Shown one piece after another: positions 44,280 to 53,046 of a stretch of DNA of 64,000 nt. Under the pieces are notes generated by a model. The model made no database searches. It was given only the letters and a program-made list of their open reading frames with translations, and was not told the origin of the DNA. This DNA comes from Streptomyces sp. 840.1 (GTDB taxonomy: Bacteria; Actinomycetota; Actinomycetes; Streptomycetales; Streptomycetaceae), in assembly GCF_003751445.1 (NCBI RefSeq), contig NZ_RJUU01000003.1:1302001-1366000 (forward strand), read 5' to 3'. The position numbers were made by a program, and so were the translations under genes. Position 1 is the stretch's first letter, and each line of letters starts with the position of its first letter.

Positions 44280-44538
44280 GGACCGTGCCGGGGTTGTCGT
44301 CTACTGGCGCCCCGGCTGCCCGTACTGCATGAAGCTTCGCCTGCGGCTGCGGTTCACGAAGCTGGAGTACACCGAGGTCAACATCTGGCGCGACCCCGAC
44401 GCCGCCGCGTTCGTCCGCTCGGTGGCGGACGGGAACGAGACCGTGCCGACGGTGACCGTGGGCGGGAAGGCCATGGTCAACCCGTCGAAGCGCCAGGTGA
44501 TGGCGGCTGCGGCTCGGGCGCCCGGGTCGGGCGCCTGA
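44272..44538 (+). CDS. glutaredoxin-like protein (mycoredoxin type)
   Basis: An 88-residue thioredoxin-fold protein with the redox motif CPYC (C16, C19) in VYWRPGCPYCMKLRL and the cis-proline TVPTVTVGG. In mycothiol-producing actinobacteria such proteins reduce mycothiol-mixed disulfides. The GTG start at 44272 follows GGGGAG and overlaps the exporter stop codon by eight bases, so translation is coupled. Confidence 0.88.
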   Translation: MAEDRAGVVVYWRPGCPYCMKLRLRLRFTKLEYTEVNIWRDPDAAAFVRSVADGNETVPTVTVGGKAMVNPSKRQVMAAAARAPGSGA

Positions 44539-44551
44539 GCACGGGCCGTGC

Positions 44552-45331
44552 TCAGAGGTCGAGGTCGACGACGACCGGGGCGTGGTCGGACGCGCCCTTG
44601 CCCTTGCGCTCCTCGCGGTCCACATAGCTGTCCGTAACGGCGGCGGTGAAGGGGGCGTTACCGTAGACGAGGTCGATCCGCATGCCCTTGTTCTTCGGGA
44701 AGCGCAGCTCGCGGTAGTCCCAGAAGGTGTACGGGCGGTCGTACTTCAGGGGGCGCGGCACGACGTCGGAGAGGCCCTCCTCGCGCAGCGCCGCGAGGGC
44801 GGCCCGCTCGGCGGGCGTGACGTGGGTGGCGCCCTCGAAGAGGGCCGGGTCCCAGACGTCCTCGTCGGTCGGGGCGACGTTGTAGTCACCGATGACCGCG
44901 AACGGCAGCGCCCCCGCCGCGTCCGCCGCGACCGCCTTGCGCAGCGCCTCGAACCAGCGCAGCTTGTACGCGTAGTGCTCGTGCTCAACCTCGCGGCCGT
45001 TGGGGACGTACACCGACCACAGGCGCAGCGGGCCGCAGGTCGCGCTGATCGCGCGGGGCTCCTGAACGCCGTCGTACTCGGGGCCGTCCGGCAGCCCCGT
45101 CACGACGTCGGACAGGCCGGCCCGGGAGACGATCGCCACCCCGTTCCACCGGCCGGTGGCGTTGACCGCGGACTCATAGCCGAGCTCGCGGAGCGCCTCG
45201 GCGGGGAACTGCTCGGCGGTGCACTTGGTCTCCTGGATGCACAGCACGTCGGTGCCGGTGCTCTCCAGCCAGGCGAGCAGCCGGGGCAGGCGGGCGGTGA
45301 TCGAGTTGACGTTCCAGGTGGCGATGCGCAT
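44552..45331 (-). CDS. xthA: exodeoxyribonuclease III / AP endonuclease
   Basis: A 259-residue EEP-superfamily nuclease for base-excision repair: MRIATWNVNSITARLPRLLA, E34 in CIQETK, VIGDYNVAPTDEDVWDP and the terminal GASDHAPVVVDL. The ATG at 45331 has a TAGGTT hexamer about eight bases upstream and no ribosome-binding site, so the mRNA may be leaderless. The longer frame to 45373 is not needed. Confidence 0.92.
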   Translation of the reverse strand: MRIATWNVNSITARLPRLLAWLESTGTDVLCIQETKCTAEQFPAEALRELGYESAVNATGRWNGVAIVSRAGLSDVVTGLPDGPEYDGVQEPRAISATCGPLRLWSVYVPNGREVEHEHYAYKLRWFEALRKAVAADAAGALPFAVIGDYNVAPTDEDVWDPALFEGATHVTPAERAALAALREEGLSDVVPRPLKYDRPYTFWDYRELRFPKNKGMRIDLVYGNAPFTAAVTDSYVDREERKGKGASDHAPVVVDLDL

Positions 45332-45379
45332 GTACGTAAACCTAGCGGCTCCCACTGACAGCCGCCGGAGCACCGCCCC

Positions 45380-46042
45380 TCACACGCCCGTGGAGTCCCC
45401 CGGCGCCAGCCGTCCGTGGTCGGTTCCGCCGAGGCCGCCGATCTGGCTGTCGTAGATCGGGCGGGCGAGATCGGTGAGCAGCGCGTCGTGGATGTCGATG
45501 GCGCGGCGCGGCGCGACCTCGCGTACGTAGTCGATGACCTCGGAGATCTTGTTCCACGGTGCCATCACGGGGAGCATCAGCGTGTCGACCGGCCGGTCGG
45601 GCACCGTGAGCGCGTCACCGGGGTGGAAGAGCGAGCCGTCCACCAGGAAACCGATGTTGGTGATCCGCGGGATGTCCGGGTGGATCACGGCGTGGAGTTC
45701 GCCGTGCACCTGCACGTCGAACCCGGCAGCCGTGAACGTGTCGCCGTGGCCGACGGTGTGGACGCGCCCCGGGAACGCCGCGCCCAGCTGATCGGCCACG
45801 CTGCGCAGGGTCCAGATCTCGGCACCCGGACTGGCCTCCAGGCCGGCCCGCAGCCGCTCCTCGTTGAAGTGGTCGGGGTGCTCGTGCGTGACCAGGATCG
45901 CCTCGGCGCCGACCGCGGCGTCCTGCTCCGAGAAACCGCCCGGGTCGATGACGAGTGTGCGCCCGCCCTTCTCCAGCCGGATGCAGGAGTGGGATTTCTT
46001 GGTCAGCGTGAGCGCGAACGGCTCGGGGTTCACAGCGTTCAT
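45380..46042 (-). CDS. metallo-beta-lactamase-fold hydrolase
   Basis: About 220 residues. The metal motif is THEHPDH, with later ligands in FHPGDALTVPD and the terminal SQIGGLGGTDHGRL region. It resembles UlaG/YfnE-like MBL proteins. The ATG at 46042 starts MNAVNPEPF; another ATG nine bases earlier is possible. It lies head-to-tail with xthA and the PcaL-like gene. Substrate unknown. Confidence 0.87.
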   Translation of the reverse strand: MNAVNPEPFALTLTKKSHSCIRLEKGGRTLVIDPGGFSEQDAAVGAEAILVTHEHPDHFNEERLRAGLEASPGAEIWTLRSVADQLGAAFPGRVHTVGHGDTFTAAGFDVQVHGELHAVIHPDIPRITNIGFLVDGSLFHPGDALTVPDRPVDTLMLPVMAPWNKISEVIDYVREVAPRRAIDIHDALLTDLARPIYDSQIGGLGGTDHGRLAPGDSTGV

Positions 46043-46055
46043 GTGCCCCATCCTG

Positions 46056-47357
46056 CTATGCGGGCGGTGTCGTTTCGGCCTGAATCACCGACTGCGCGAT
46101 CGTGAAGGCCGCGCTCGCCGCCGGAATGCCGCAGTAGACGGCCGTCTGCAGCAGGACCTCCCGGATCTCGGCCGGGGTGAGGCCGTTGCGCAGGGCCGCG
46201 CTGACGTGTGCGGCCAGGCTCTCCAGGTGACCGGAGGCGACCAGCGCGGTGAGCGTGACGGTACTGCGCATGCGCCGGTCCAGCCCCTCCCTGCTCCACA
46301 CCTCGCCCCAGGCGTAGCGGGTGACGAGCTCCTGGAAGTCGTCGGTGAAGCCGTCGGAGGCGGCCGTGACGCCGTCCACGTGGGCGTCCCCCAGCACCTC
46401 GCGGCGGATCCGCATGCCCTGCGGGTACGGATCGGTGCGCCCCTGCGAGGGGTCCGCGGGCCGCGCGGTGGCCGCGGTGATCTCCGCGACGGGCAGTACG
46501 GGGGCGGAGAGCCGCGGGGCGTGGGTGAGCGCCGGAATGGCCGCCTGGGTGTCCTGCCAGGCGGCGGAGAAGTGGGTGAGCAGCAGGTCGGTGACGGCTC
46601 CGGGCTGCTCGACCGGGGCCAGGTGCGAGGCGCCGGGGACCAGGGCCAGCCGGGCGTCGGGTATGCCGGCGACCAGGGTGCGGGCGTCGCCGGGGCCGGT
46701 GACCTTGTCCTCGGCCCCGACCAGGACGAGTGTGGGGACGCCGATCCGGCCCAGTGCCCCACGGATGTCGAAGGCGGCGAGGGCCTCGCAGGCCGCTATG
46801 TAGCAGCCGGGGTCGGTGGTCCGGACCATCTGGACGGCCCACTCCACGATGGCGGGCTGCGCGGCGGCGAACCCTGAGGTGAACCAGCGCTCGGGGGCGG
46901 CGCGGGCCATCGGCTCCAGCCCGTTGGTGCGGACGATGACCCCGCGCTGCCGGAACTCGTCGGCGCTGCCGAATCTGGCCGATGAGGCAACCAGGGCCAG
47001 CGAAGCGACCCGGTTCGGGTGCCGCAGCGCCAGTTCGGCACCGATCGCGCCGCCGATGGAGCAGCCCGCGTATCCGAAGCGCTGGACGCCCACGCCGTCG
47101 AGGGTCGCGAGCAGCCGGTCGGCGAGTTCGCCCACGGCGGTGGCCGGGCGGGCGGGTGCGCCGCCGTGGCCCGGGAGGTCGAAGCGGAAGACTCTCCAGT
47201 GCTGGGTGAGCTCGGCTATCTGCCGGTCCCACATGTGCCAGGTGGTGCCCAGGGAAGGGCCGATCACCAGGACCGGAGCGTCTTCTGGCCCGTCAAAGCG
47301 GTATTGGAGGGTGTTCGGTAGTGTCTCGCTCACCCGCCCGACCCTCTCATCTGTCAC
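46056..47357 (-). CDS. pcaL: fused 3-oxoadipate enol-lactonase / 4-carboxymuconolactone decarboxylase
   Basis: A 433-residue two-domain protein. The N-terminal alpha/beta-hydrolase (residues 20-270; nucleophile Ser in GYAGCSIGGAIG, His in PGASHLAPVE) corresponds to PcaD. The C-terminal about 120 residues (GFTDDFQELVTRYAWGEVWS, VASGHLESLAAHVSAALRNG) match the AhpD-like decarboxylase PcaC. The fusion is known from Streptomyces and Rhodococcus and converts 4-carboxymuconolactone to 3-oxoadipate. No other pca genes are adjacent, so the pathway is split or the enzyme has another role. Confidence 0.9.
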   Translation of the reverse strand: MTDERVGRVSETLPNTLQYRFDGPEDAPVLVIGPSLGTTWHMWDRQIAELTQHWRVFRFDLPGHGGAPARPATAVGELADRLLATLDGVGVQRFGYAGCSIGGAIGAELALRHPNRVASLALVASSARFGSADEFRQRGVIVRTNGLEPMARAAPERWFTSGFAAAQPAIVEWAVQMVRTTDPGCYIAACEALAAFDIRGALGRIGVPTLVLVGAEDKVTGPGDARTLVAGIPDARLALVPGASHLAPVEQPGAVTDLLLTHFSAAWQDTQAAIPALTHAPRLSAPVLPVAEITAATARPADPSQGRTDPYPQGMRIRREVLGDAHVDGVTAASDGFTDDFQELVTRYAWGEVWSREGLDRRMRSTVTLTALVASGHLESLAAHVSAALRNGLTPAEIREVLLQTAVYCGIPAASAAFTIAQSVIQAETTPPA

Positions 47358-47668
47358 GAGATGTCACACCGCCGGGGTGGACCCGGCCGAGGTGGACCGG
47401 CCGAGCTTGCTGCGCTCCGGCACCGGCAGGTCTGCTCGCAGTGGTCCGAGCGCGAGACGCTCGAGGCACGGGGCGTGGTTCACCGCCCAGGCGAGTACGA
47501 CTCAGCGTCTCACCGGCCCGGTACGTTCCTGGCGGCCCCGGATCGCACCCCCACCGGGGGTCTCCGGGGCCGAGCCCGGCAGCGTCCCTGCCGGGCGCCA
47601 GGATTCCGCACCGCGCAAATAACTTGGTTCCTGTCACCGAATCGACGAGAACTCATGGAAGGCCGGGT
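47358..47668. other. intergenic, no gene seen
   Basis: Upstream region of the PcaL-like gene and end of the DUF6131 gene. Contains a GC hairpin CCCCC-a-CCGGGGG-like segment near 47550. Confidence 0.4.
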
Positions 47669-47824
47669 CTAGAAGTAATGCTTGCGCCCGCCGACCTTGC
47701 GTCCGGTGGAGCCGAGGATCCACAGTACGGCGCCCACGACGACGAGAATTCCACCGACGGTAGTCAGCAGCGAAACGCCGACGAGCAGGCCGACTATGAG
47801 CAGAATCGCACCGAGAAGAATCAT
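47669..47824 (-). CDS. DUF6131-type small membrane protein
   Basis: A 51-residue product MILLGAILLIVGLLVGVSLL, TTVGGILVVVGAVLWILGST, GRKVGGRKHYF. It has two hydrophobic helices and a basic tail, and the same length as the paralogue at 17740-17895. It is upstream and divergent from the PP2C signalling cassette. Function unknown. Confidence 0.85.
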   Translation of the reverse strand: MILLGAILLIVGLLVGVSLLTTVGGILVVVGAVLWILGSTGRKVGGRKHYF

Positions 47825-48196
47825 GTCATTTCCCATCATCAGTTTCTTGTGCCGCGTACGAGAATCCGCTGTGCAGCGGGCTCAGCGCAATCGGCCGGTT
47901 CATTCTGGCTGTCTTCGCATCGAAAGTAACTGGATTACTGTCTCGCCCTCCGTCTGCCCTGCGCCTGCGGGCTCACACATCCCTTTCCGATCCAAAGCCG
48001 AGTCGGGGTGAATCACGGTGCCGGGAAGCGGGCCCCGTCGCGGGGCCGACCGCCGGCCTGCCCCCCGTTTCGCAGCCCCCCGGCTACCCCGTCCCAGGGC
48101 GGTTGCAAACTTCGTAGATCGTGCGGGAGTGTTTCCGTACAGCAAACTTTCTCCGAGTTGATGAGGTGAGGGATTCGCGCAGCGGGTCCTCTGTGT
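47825..48196. other. divergent regulatory region
   Basis: About 370 bases between the DUF6131 and PP2C genes; no gene. AT-richer patches near 47920-47945 and 48105-48170 are the likely promoters. Confidence 0.4.
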
Positions 48197-49849
48197 ATGG
48201 GTATTTCGACCCAAGGTGCAGTCGGCGTGGGCGGTCGGGCGAGCTCCCCGTGGAGTGCCGTCCCCTGGCCGGTGTTGATCGTGGACGCCGGGGGCGCCCT
48301 GGTGCTCGTGAACGACACAGCGGGGGCCCTCCTGCCCCGGGCCCGGCCGGGTGCCGTAATGGCGGATGCCGTTCCCGCCTGGTTGTGGCGTGCGCACGAG
48401 AGAGTCAGTGCACGGTCCCAGGAGTCCACCGAACGCGAGGTGTTCTCGGGCGCCGTGAGCGGGCGGACCTTCGAGGCGCATCCGACCGTTCACGCTGATG
48501 ACACCGTGGCGTGGTGGCTGATCGATGACACGGACTGCCGCCTGGCGCGTGAAGCGCTGGCGATGGAGCGCGAGCGCACCGCGTTTCTGACGCATTCGTC
48601 GAACCTGTTGCTCTCGTCCCTCAACCTGGACCGGTGCATGGACGTCACCGCGCAGATGGCTGCCGAACACCTCGCCGACGCGGCCCTGGTCATCGTCCCC
48701 TCCCGGGTCCACCACCTGCCGATGGTGACCTGTCTGCGCGGTGGTAACTCCTCGATGTCGCACCCTCGGGTCGATCCGGCTGAAGTGCCGGGCCTGGCAG
48801 AGGCGTTGCAGGGGTTCCCGCCGGTGCCGTCCCGCTGGCTCGACCCTGCCGTCGCCCCTGCGTGGCTGGTGCCCGAGGGGTTCGGGCAGGTCGGTTCGAT
48901 CGTGATCACGCCGCTGCCGGGGCACGGGGTGCCGGCGGGAGCGCTCGTGCTGCTGCGGCATTCGGAGAACCCGGCGTTCACCGAACGCGAGGAGGTGTTC
49001 GCCCGGCTGTTCGCCGCGCGGGCGGGGGCCGCCATGTCGGCCGCCCGCCTGTACGCGGAGCAGTCGGCGATCACGGAAGTCCTGATGCGTGAACTGCTCC
49101 CGCCCGCCCTCCAACAAGTGGCCGGGGTCGATTACGCCGGTGGGTACCGGCCTTCCGAGGACCACGAGCGGATCGGCGGCGACTTCTACGACGTACACCC
49201 TTCGGTGACCGAGGGTGAGGCTTCGCTGGTGGTGCTGGGGGACGTGTGCGGCAAGGGGCTGGAAGCCGCGGTGCTGACGGGCAAGATCCGCAACACCCTG
49301 CACGCCCTGCTGCCCATGGCCGGTGACCACCAGCGGATGCTCAGTCTGCTCAACACATCGCTCCTGAACTCCCACCACACCCGCTTCGCGACGCTGGTCC
49401 TGGCCTCGGCGATCCGTGAGGGGCACGAGGTGCGGCTGACGCTGACCAGTGCCGGGCACCTCGCACCGCTGATCCTGCGGACCGACGGCGAGGTGGAGGA
49501 AGCGGAGACGCTGGGCACTCTGGTCGGGGCGATCCCCGACGCCCGCTCCAGCAGCACGGCGCTCACGCTGGCGCCCGGGGAGACCTGCGTCCTCTACACG
49601 GACGGGATCACCGAGGCCCGCGGCGGGCCCCTCGGCGAGACACTGTTCGGTGAGGAGCGTCTGCGCCGCTCGCTGTCCGAGTGCACGGGCATGCCGGCGG
49701 AGGGGATCGTGGAGCGGATCCAGATGCTCGCCTCGGAGTGGGTCGGCAAGGGCCGCCACGACGACATGGCCATCGTGGTGATCTCCGCTCCCCGCTCCCA
49801 CCACCTGAGTGCGGTGAACGGTCACACTCGGGGCAGGTACACCGCATGA
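48197..49849 (+). CDS. PP2C/SpoIIE-family phosphatase with PAS-like and GAF-like sensor domains
   Basis: A 550-residue protein. A PAS-like N-terminus (residues 15-115; WSAVPWPVLIVDAGGALVLV) and a GAF-like domain (about 130-300) precede the SpoIIE catalytic domain (about 320-535). The PP2C metal acids are present: IGGDFYDV, LVVLGDVCGKGLEAAV, VLYTDGITEARGG, GRHDDMAIVV. It should dephosphorylate a STAS anti-sigma antagonist, and one is encoded two genes downstream. It is coupled by ATGA overlap to the cobalamin-binding gene. Confidence 0.92.
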   Translation: MGISTQGAVGVGGRASSPWSAVPWPVLIVDAGGALVLVNDTAGALLPRARPGAVMADAVPAWLWRAHERVSARSQESTEREVFSGAVSGRTFEAHPTVHADDTVAWWLIDDTDCRLAREALAMERERTAFLTHSSNLLLSSLNLDRCMDVTAQMAAEHLADAALVIVPSRVHHLPMVTCLRGGNSSMSHPRVDPAEVPGLAEALQGFPPVPSRWLDPAVAPAWLVPEGFGQVGSIVITPLPGHGVPAGALVLLRHSENPAFTEREEVFARLFAARAGAAMSAARLYAEQSAITEVLMRELLPPALQQVAGVDYAGGYRPSEDHERIGGDFYDVHPSVTEGEASLVVLGDVCGKGLEAAVLTGKIRNTLHALLPMAGDHQRMLSLLNTSLLNSHHTRFATLVLASAIREGHEVRLTLTSAGHLAPLILRTDGEVEEAETLGTLVGAIPDARSSSTALTLAPGETCVLYTDGITEARGGPLGETLFGEERLRRSLSECTGMPAEGIVERIQMLASEWVGKGRHDDMAIVVISAPRSHHLSAVNGHTRGRYTA

Positions 49850-50940
49850 GCCCTAACGCCTTCCACTCCGCACAGAACGGCCGAACACCCCGACGGTGGG
49901 TGGATGAGTTGTGGAAGGCCGTCACGGACGGGGACGAGCACGCCGCGACCGAGGTGGTGACGAGCGCCCTGGAAGAGGGCCTCGACGCGGAGAGCGTACT
50001 GCTCGACGTCATCGCCCGGGTGCAGGGCAGGGTGGGCGAGGAATGGGCCGCGAACCGCCTCAGCGTCGCCTCTGAACACACCGCCACCGCGATCAACGAC
50101 CGCGCCGTGGCCGCACTGGCCCTGCACCCCGCCTCCCGCACCACCGCCGATCGGGGAAGGATCACGGTGGCCTGCGTCGACGGCGAGTGGCACGCCCTGC
50201 CGGCCCGCATTCTGGCCGAGGTACTGAAACTGAGGGGCTGGCACGTGGACTACCTCGGAGCACAGGTGCCCACTCCGCACCTGATCGCGCATCTGCACCG
50301 CACCAACTGCGACGCGGTCGCGCTCTCCAGCTCGATCGCCACCCGGCTGCCCACCGCTCACGCCGCGATCACCGCCTGCCAGGCCGTCGGCGTACCCGTG
50401 CTCGTCGGCGGTGCCGCCTTCGGGGCCGACGGCCGCTACGCCCGCCTGCTGGGCGCCGATGACTGGGCACCCGATGCCCGCGCCGCCGCCGAACGTCTCG
50501 CCCTCGGCCCGCTGCCCCGTCCACAGCCGCACCACCAGCCGATCGACGACCTGCCCCACCTGGCCGACCAGGAATTCACCCTGGTCGCCCGCAACAGCAC
50601 GACCCTGGTCCGTGCGGCCTTCACCGGACTGGAGTCCCGCTTCCCCGCGATGCGCGCCTACAGCGACCAGCAGCGTGAACACACCGCGGCGGACCTCGTC
50701 CACATCGTGGAGTTCCTCGGTATCGCCCTCTACACCGGCGACGACGACCTCTTCGCGGACTTCCTCGCCTGGACCAGCGGCATCCTCGCCGCTCGCAACG
50801 TTCCGCCGCACAGCCTGCCGCCGGCCCTGCAGATCCTCGCCGACGAGTTGAGGGACTTCCCCCGCGCCACCCGGATCCTCCGGCTCGGCATCGAACGCCT
50901 CACCTCCGCCGCCCTCGTCCCTGCCGGGAACACCGCATGA
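49846..50940 (+). CDS. cobalamin-binding sensor protein with CarH-type W-x9-EH motif
   Basis: A 364-residue protein. Residues 18-95 form a B12-binding-2 helical cap with W67, E77 and H78 (EEWAANRLSVASEHTA), exactly the W-x9-EH pattern of CarH photoreceptors. Residues 105-220 are the Rossmann-like B12-binding domain, with candidate lower ligand H116 (DGEWHALPARIL) and VLVGGAAFG. The C-terminal about 140 residues are helical and unclassified. There is no MerR DNA-binding domain, so output is likely by protein contact. Its start overlaps the phosphatase stop and its end overlaps the STAS start, forming a tight operon. Confidence 0.88.
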   Translation: MSPNAFHSAQNGRTPRRWVDELWKAVTDGDEHAATEVVTSALEEGLDAESVLLDVIARVQGRVGEEWAANRLSVASEHTATAINDRAVAALALHPASRTTADRGRITVACVDGEWHALPARILAEVLKLRGWHVDYLGAQVPTPHLIAHLHRTNCDAVALSSSIATRLPTAHAAITACQAVGVPVLVGGAAFGADGRYARLLGADDWAPDARAAAERLALGPLPRPQPHHQPIDDLPHLADQEFTLVARNSTTLVRAAFTGLESRFPAMRAYSDQQREHTAADLVHIVEFLGIALYTGDDDLFADFLAWTSGILAARNVPPHSLPPALQILADELRDFPRATRILRLGIERLTSAALVPAGNTA

Positions 50941-51356
50941 CTACGACGCCCCCCAGCCACCTGCGCCTGACGACCGTGGACTCCGAGACCACTGTCCGCA
51001 TCGAAATCCAGGGCGACCTCGACTTCGACAACGCCGACCAGCTCCTGGCCACGGCCAACGGCAAGCTCGCCGACAACCCCCACCTGCTCGACCTCCACCT
51101 CCACTTCGCGGGACTCGGCACCACCGATTCCATGGGCCTCTCGATCCTGTTGATGATCCGCCGCCGCGCCACCGAGGCCGGCGTCCGCCTCCACCTGGAC
51201 GAGCGCCCTTCGGCCCTGGACCGCATGCTGAGGATCACCGGCACGCTCGCCCACCTCACGGCCCTGCCCACCGGCGGTGCCGACGACTCCGCCGGCGCCG
51301 AAGAACAGCACCTCAGACGCGGACCGGGCGACGCGGGGCCGGACCACAGCGCCTGA
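50937..51356 (+). CDS. STAS-domain anti-anti-sigma factor
   Basis: A 139-residue STAS protein: VRIEIQGDLDFDNADQLLAT, and the phosphorylation-site segment GLGTTDSMGLSILLMIRRRA with S65 as candidate. It is the expected substrate of the SpoIIE-type phosphatase and of an anti-sigma kinase encoded elsewhere. ATGA overlap with the cobalamin-sensor gene suggests fixed stoichiometry. Confidence 0.9.
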   Translation: MTTTPPSHLRLTTVDSETTVRIEIQGDLDFDNADQLLATANGKLADNPHLLDLHLHFAGLGTTDSMGLSILLMIRRRATEAGVRLHLDERPSALDRMLRITGTLAHLTALPTGGADDSAGAEEQHLRRGPGDAGPDHSA

Positions 51357-51408
51357 TGCCCGCGCCCCGGGGCATGGACAGGTCACCAGCTGAGCCGATG
51401 GGAATCAC

Positions 51409-51885
51409 GTGCCGCAAGAACCCGCCGCGCAAGCACTCACCCGGGACGCCGCCCGCGCCGTCTCCCGTGTCATCGAACTCCTCGACATCCCGCTGGAACG
51501 CGTTCGCGGAACGACACATCCGGCTCCCCTGTCGACCTCACAACTTCACCTGCTCTGTCTCGTCGACCGCGACGACGGAATCCGCATGCGCGCCCTCGGT
51601 CAGCTCCTCGACACGGCGCCCTCCTCGGTCAGCCGCATGTGCGACCGCCTGCAGACCATGGGACTCCTCGAACGACGCCCATGCCCGCACAGCCGCCGCG
51701 AAGTGGTCCTGCGCCTGACCGGAGCGGGAAAGTCCCACCTCGAAGCGGTCCGCACCCAACGCGAAACCGCGCTGCTCCACGTCATCGGGGCCCTGCGGAG
51801 CACGGAACGCCGGGCACTGACCAAAGGACTGACGGCCTTGCACACGGCTCTCTGCGCAGCCGCCGACACGAAGGCCGAGGGCTGA
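51409..51885 (+). CDS. MarR-family transcriptional regulator
   Basis: A 158-residue winged-helix protein: TSQLHLLCLVDRDDGIRMRA, LGQLLDTAPSSVSRMCDRLQ, TMGLLERRPCPHSRREVVLR. The start is GTG 51409. It follows the STAS gene by about 50 bases on the same strand and may be the transcriptional output or autoregulator of the cassette. Confidence 0.87.
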   Translation: MPQEPAAQALTRDAARAVSRVIELLDIPLERVRGTTHPAPLSTSQLHLLCLVDRDDGIRMRALGQLLDTAPSSVSRMCDRLQTMGLLERRPCPHSRREVVLRLTGAGKSHLEAVRTQRETALLHVIGALRSTERRALTKGLTALHTALCAAADTKAEG

Positions 51886-52234
51886 ACCCCGGCTGCTCCT
51901 GCCCGGACAGCGCGAACCGGGAATGGTGATTGCGCGCCAATACCGCCGCACACAAACAAATGGTTTCTATTATTCTCGTTCACCGCTGGTAGACCGCACA
52001 GCAGATTGTTCCGGACGCGCCCCGACGTGACTACGGCGCAGTGCGTACTGCACCGTCTCACTCTTCTCCCGTTCCTGGAGCTTCTCCCGTTCCTGGAGAA
52101 AAACCATGTGTGAGGGGAGCAGCACGGGGCACGCGATTTACACGGAACGCCGTCACTGCAATTCGGGTGACGCCGTACCGGCTCAACGGCCAATGCCCTT
52201 GAGTGAACCCGAGTCTCAATGAGGGAGCCGTTAT
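51886..52234. other. intergenic with tandem repeat
   Basis: No gene. AT-rich patch at about 51940-51985, then the 18-bp duplication and the promoter region of the PRC-barrel gene. Confidence 0.45.
52063..52098. repeat. perfect 18-bp tandem duplication
   Basis: CTTCTCCCGTTCCTGGAG occurs twice without spacer, upstream of the PRC-barrel gene. Confidence 0.85.
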
Positions 52235-52588
52235 ATGAGTGACAACATCTGGGGCTACCAGCCGACCACCGGCCACACCGCGGGCACCGACCTGATCGGT
52301 TACAAGGTCGAGGCGACCGACGGAAGCGTCGGCAAGGTCGACAAGCACTCGGACGACGTCAACTCCGCGTACCTCGTGGTCGATACCGGTGTCTGGATCT
52401 TCGGCAAGCACGTACTGCTGCCCGCCGGCACGGTACGCACCATCGACACGGCCGAGCGGAAGATCCTCGTCGACCTCACCAAGGACCAGATCAAGCACTC
52501 GCCCGAGTTCGACAAGGACAAGCATGTGGGAGACGCGGGATACCACGAGCAGGTCGGCGGCTACTACCAGAGCCACCGCCGCTCCTGA
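52235..52588 (+). CDS. PRC-barrel domain protein
   Basis: A 117-residue protein whose core (residues 18-85; DLIGYKVEATDGSVGKVDKH, AYLVVDTGVWIFGKHVLLPA) is a PRC barrel. The tail is charged and Tyr/His-rich (GDAGYHEQVGGYYQSHRRS). GGGAG precedes the ATG. Such proteins are often stress-induced in Streptomyces, which would fit its place behind the partner-switching cassette, but this is inference. Confidence 0.85.
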   Translation: MSDNIWGYQPTTGHTAGTDLIGYKVEATDGSVGKVDKHSDDVNSAYLVVDTGVWIFGKHVLLPAGTVRTIDTAERKILVDLTKDQIKHSPEFDKDKHVGDAGYHEQVGGYYQSHRRS

Positions 52589-52806
52589 GCGCACCGCACC
52601 ACGTCATGAGGCGGGGCCGGCCAGACTCGTTCTGCGCCGGCCCCGCTTCTGTTCCCGTGAAGGACCTATCGCCTCCTGCGGGCAGCTTCCGGTACGGAAC
52701 GCGGGAGGAGCGCCCGTGGGCGGAAGCGGACTGGAACGTCGGCTGATTGGTCTACGCCTTCTGGGGCACGAGGACGTTGGCAGCCCATACACCGAGAGGC
52801 ACTTCT

Positions 52807-53046
52807 GTGTTGATTGCGCACCCCATGATCCTGCGGAGTCTCGTCGGTCGGTACGAGAAGCTCCAGCTTCTGAACTCTCAGGAGCGCACGCCGCCGACGG
52901 ATCAGGAACTGCAGGACGTGTCCTACACGCTGTGCGTGACCACCGGCACGCGCACGGTGGAGGACGCGCTCGTGGCAGCGGAGCAACAGCTCGCCTCGCC
53001 GGCCGACGCGGAGGTCGCCTCCTCGGACGTACGGCTCACGGCCTGA
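52807..53046 (+). CDS. DUF5133-type protein
   Basis: A 79-residue protein: LIAHPMILRSLVGRYEKLQL, TPPTDQELQDVSYTLCVTTG, TRTVEDALVAAEQQL, typical of actinobacterial DUF5133. GTG 52807 is preceded by GAGAGG at good spacing; the longer frame from 52747 lacks a site. Function unknown. Confidence 0.8.
   Translation: MLIAHPMILRSLVGRYEKLQLLNSQERTPPTDQELQDVSYTLCVTTGTRTVEDALVAAEQQLASPADAEVASSDVRLTA

Noticed and set aside
47900..49825. 641-codon minus-strand frame opposite the PP2C phosphatase
   Set aside because: Shadow of a gene with full PP2C motifs; composition is dominated by Arg/His/Gln typical of antisense high-GC frames.
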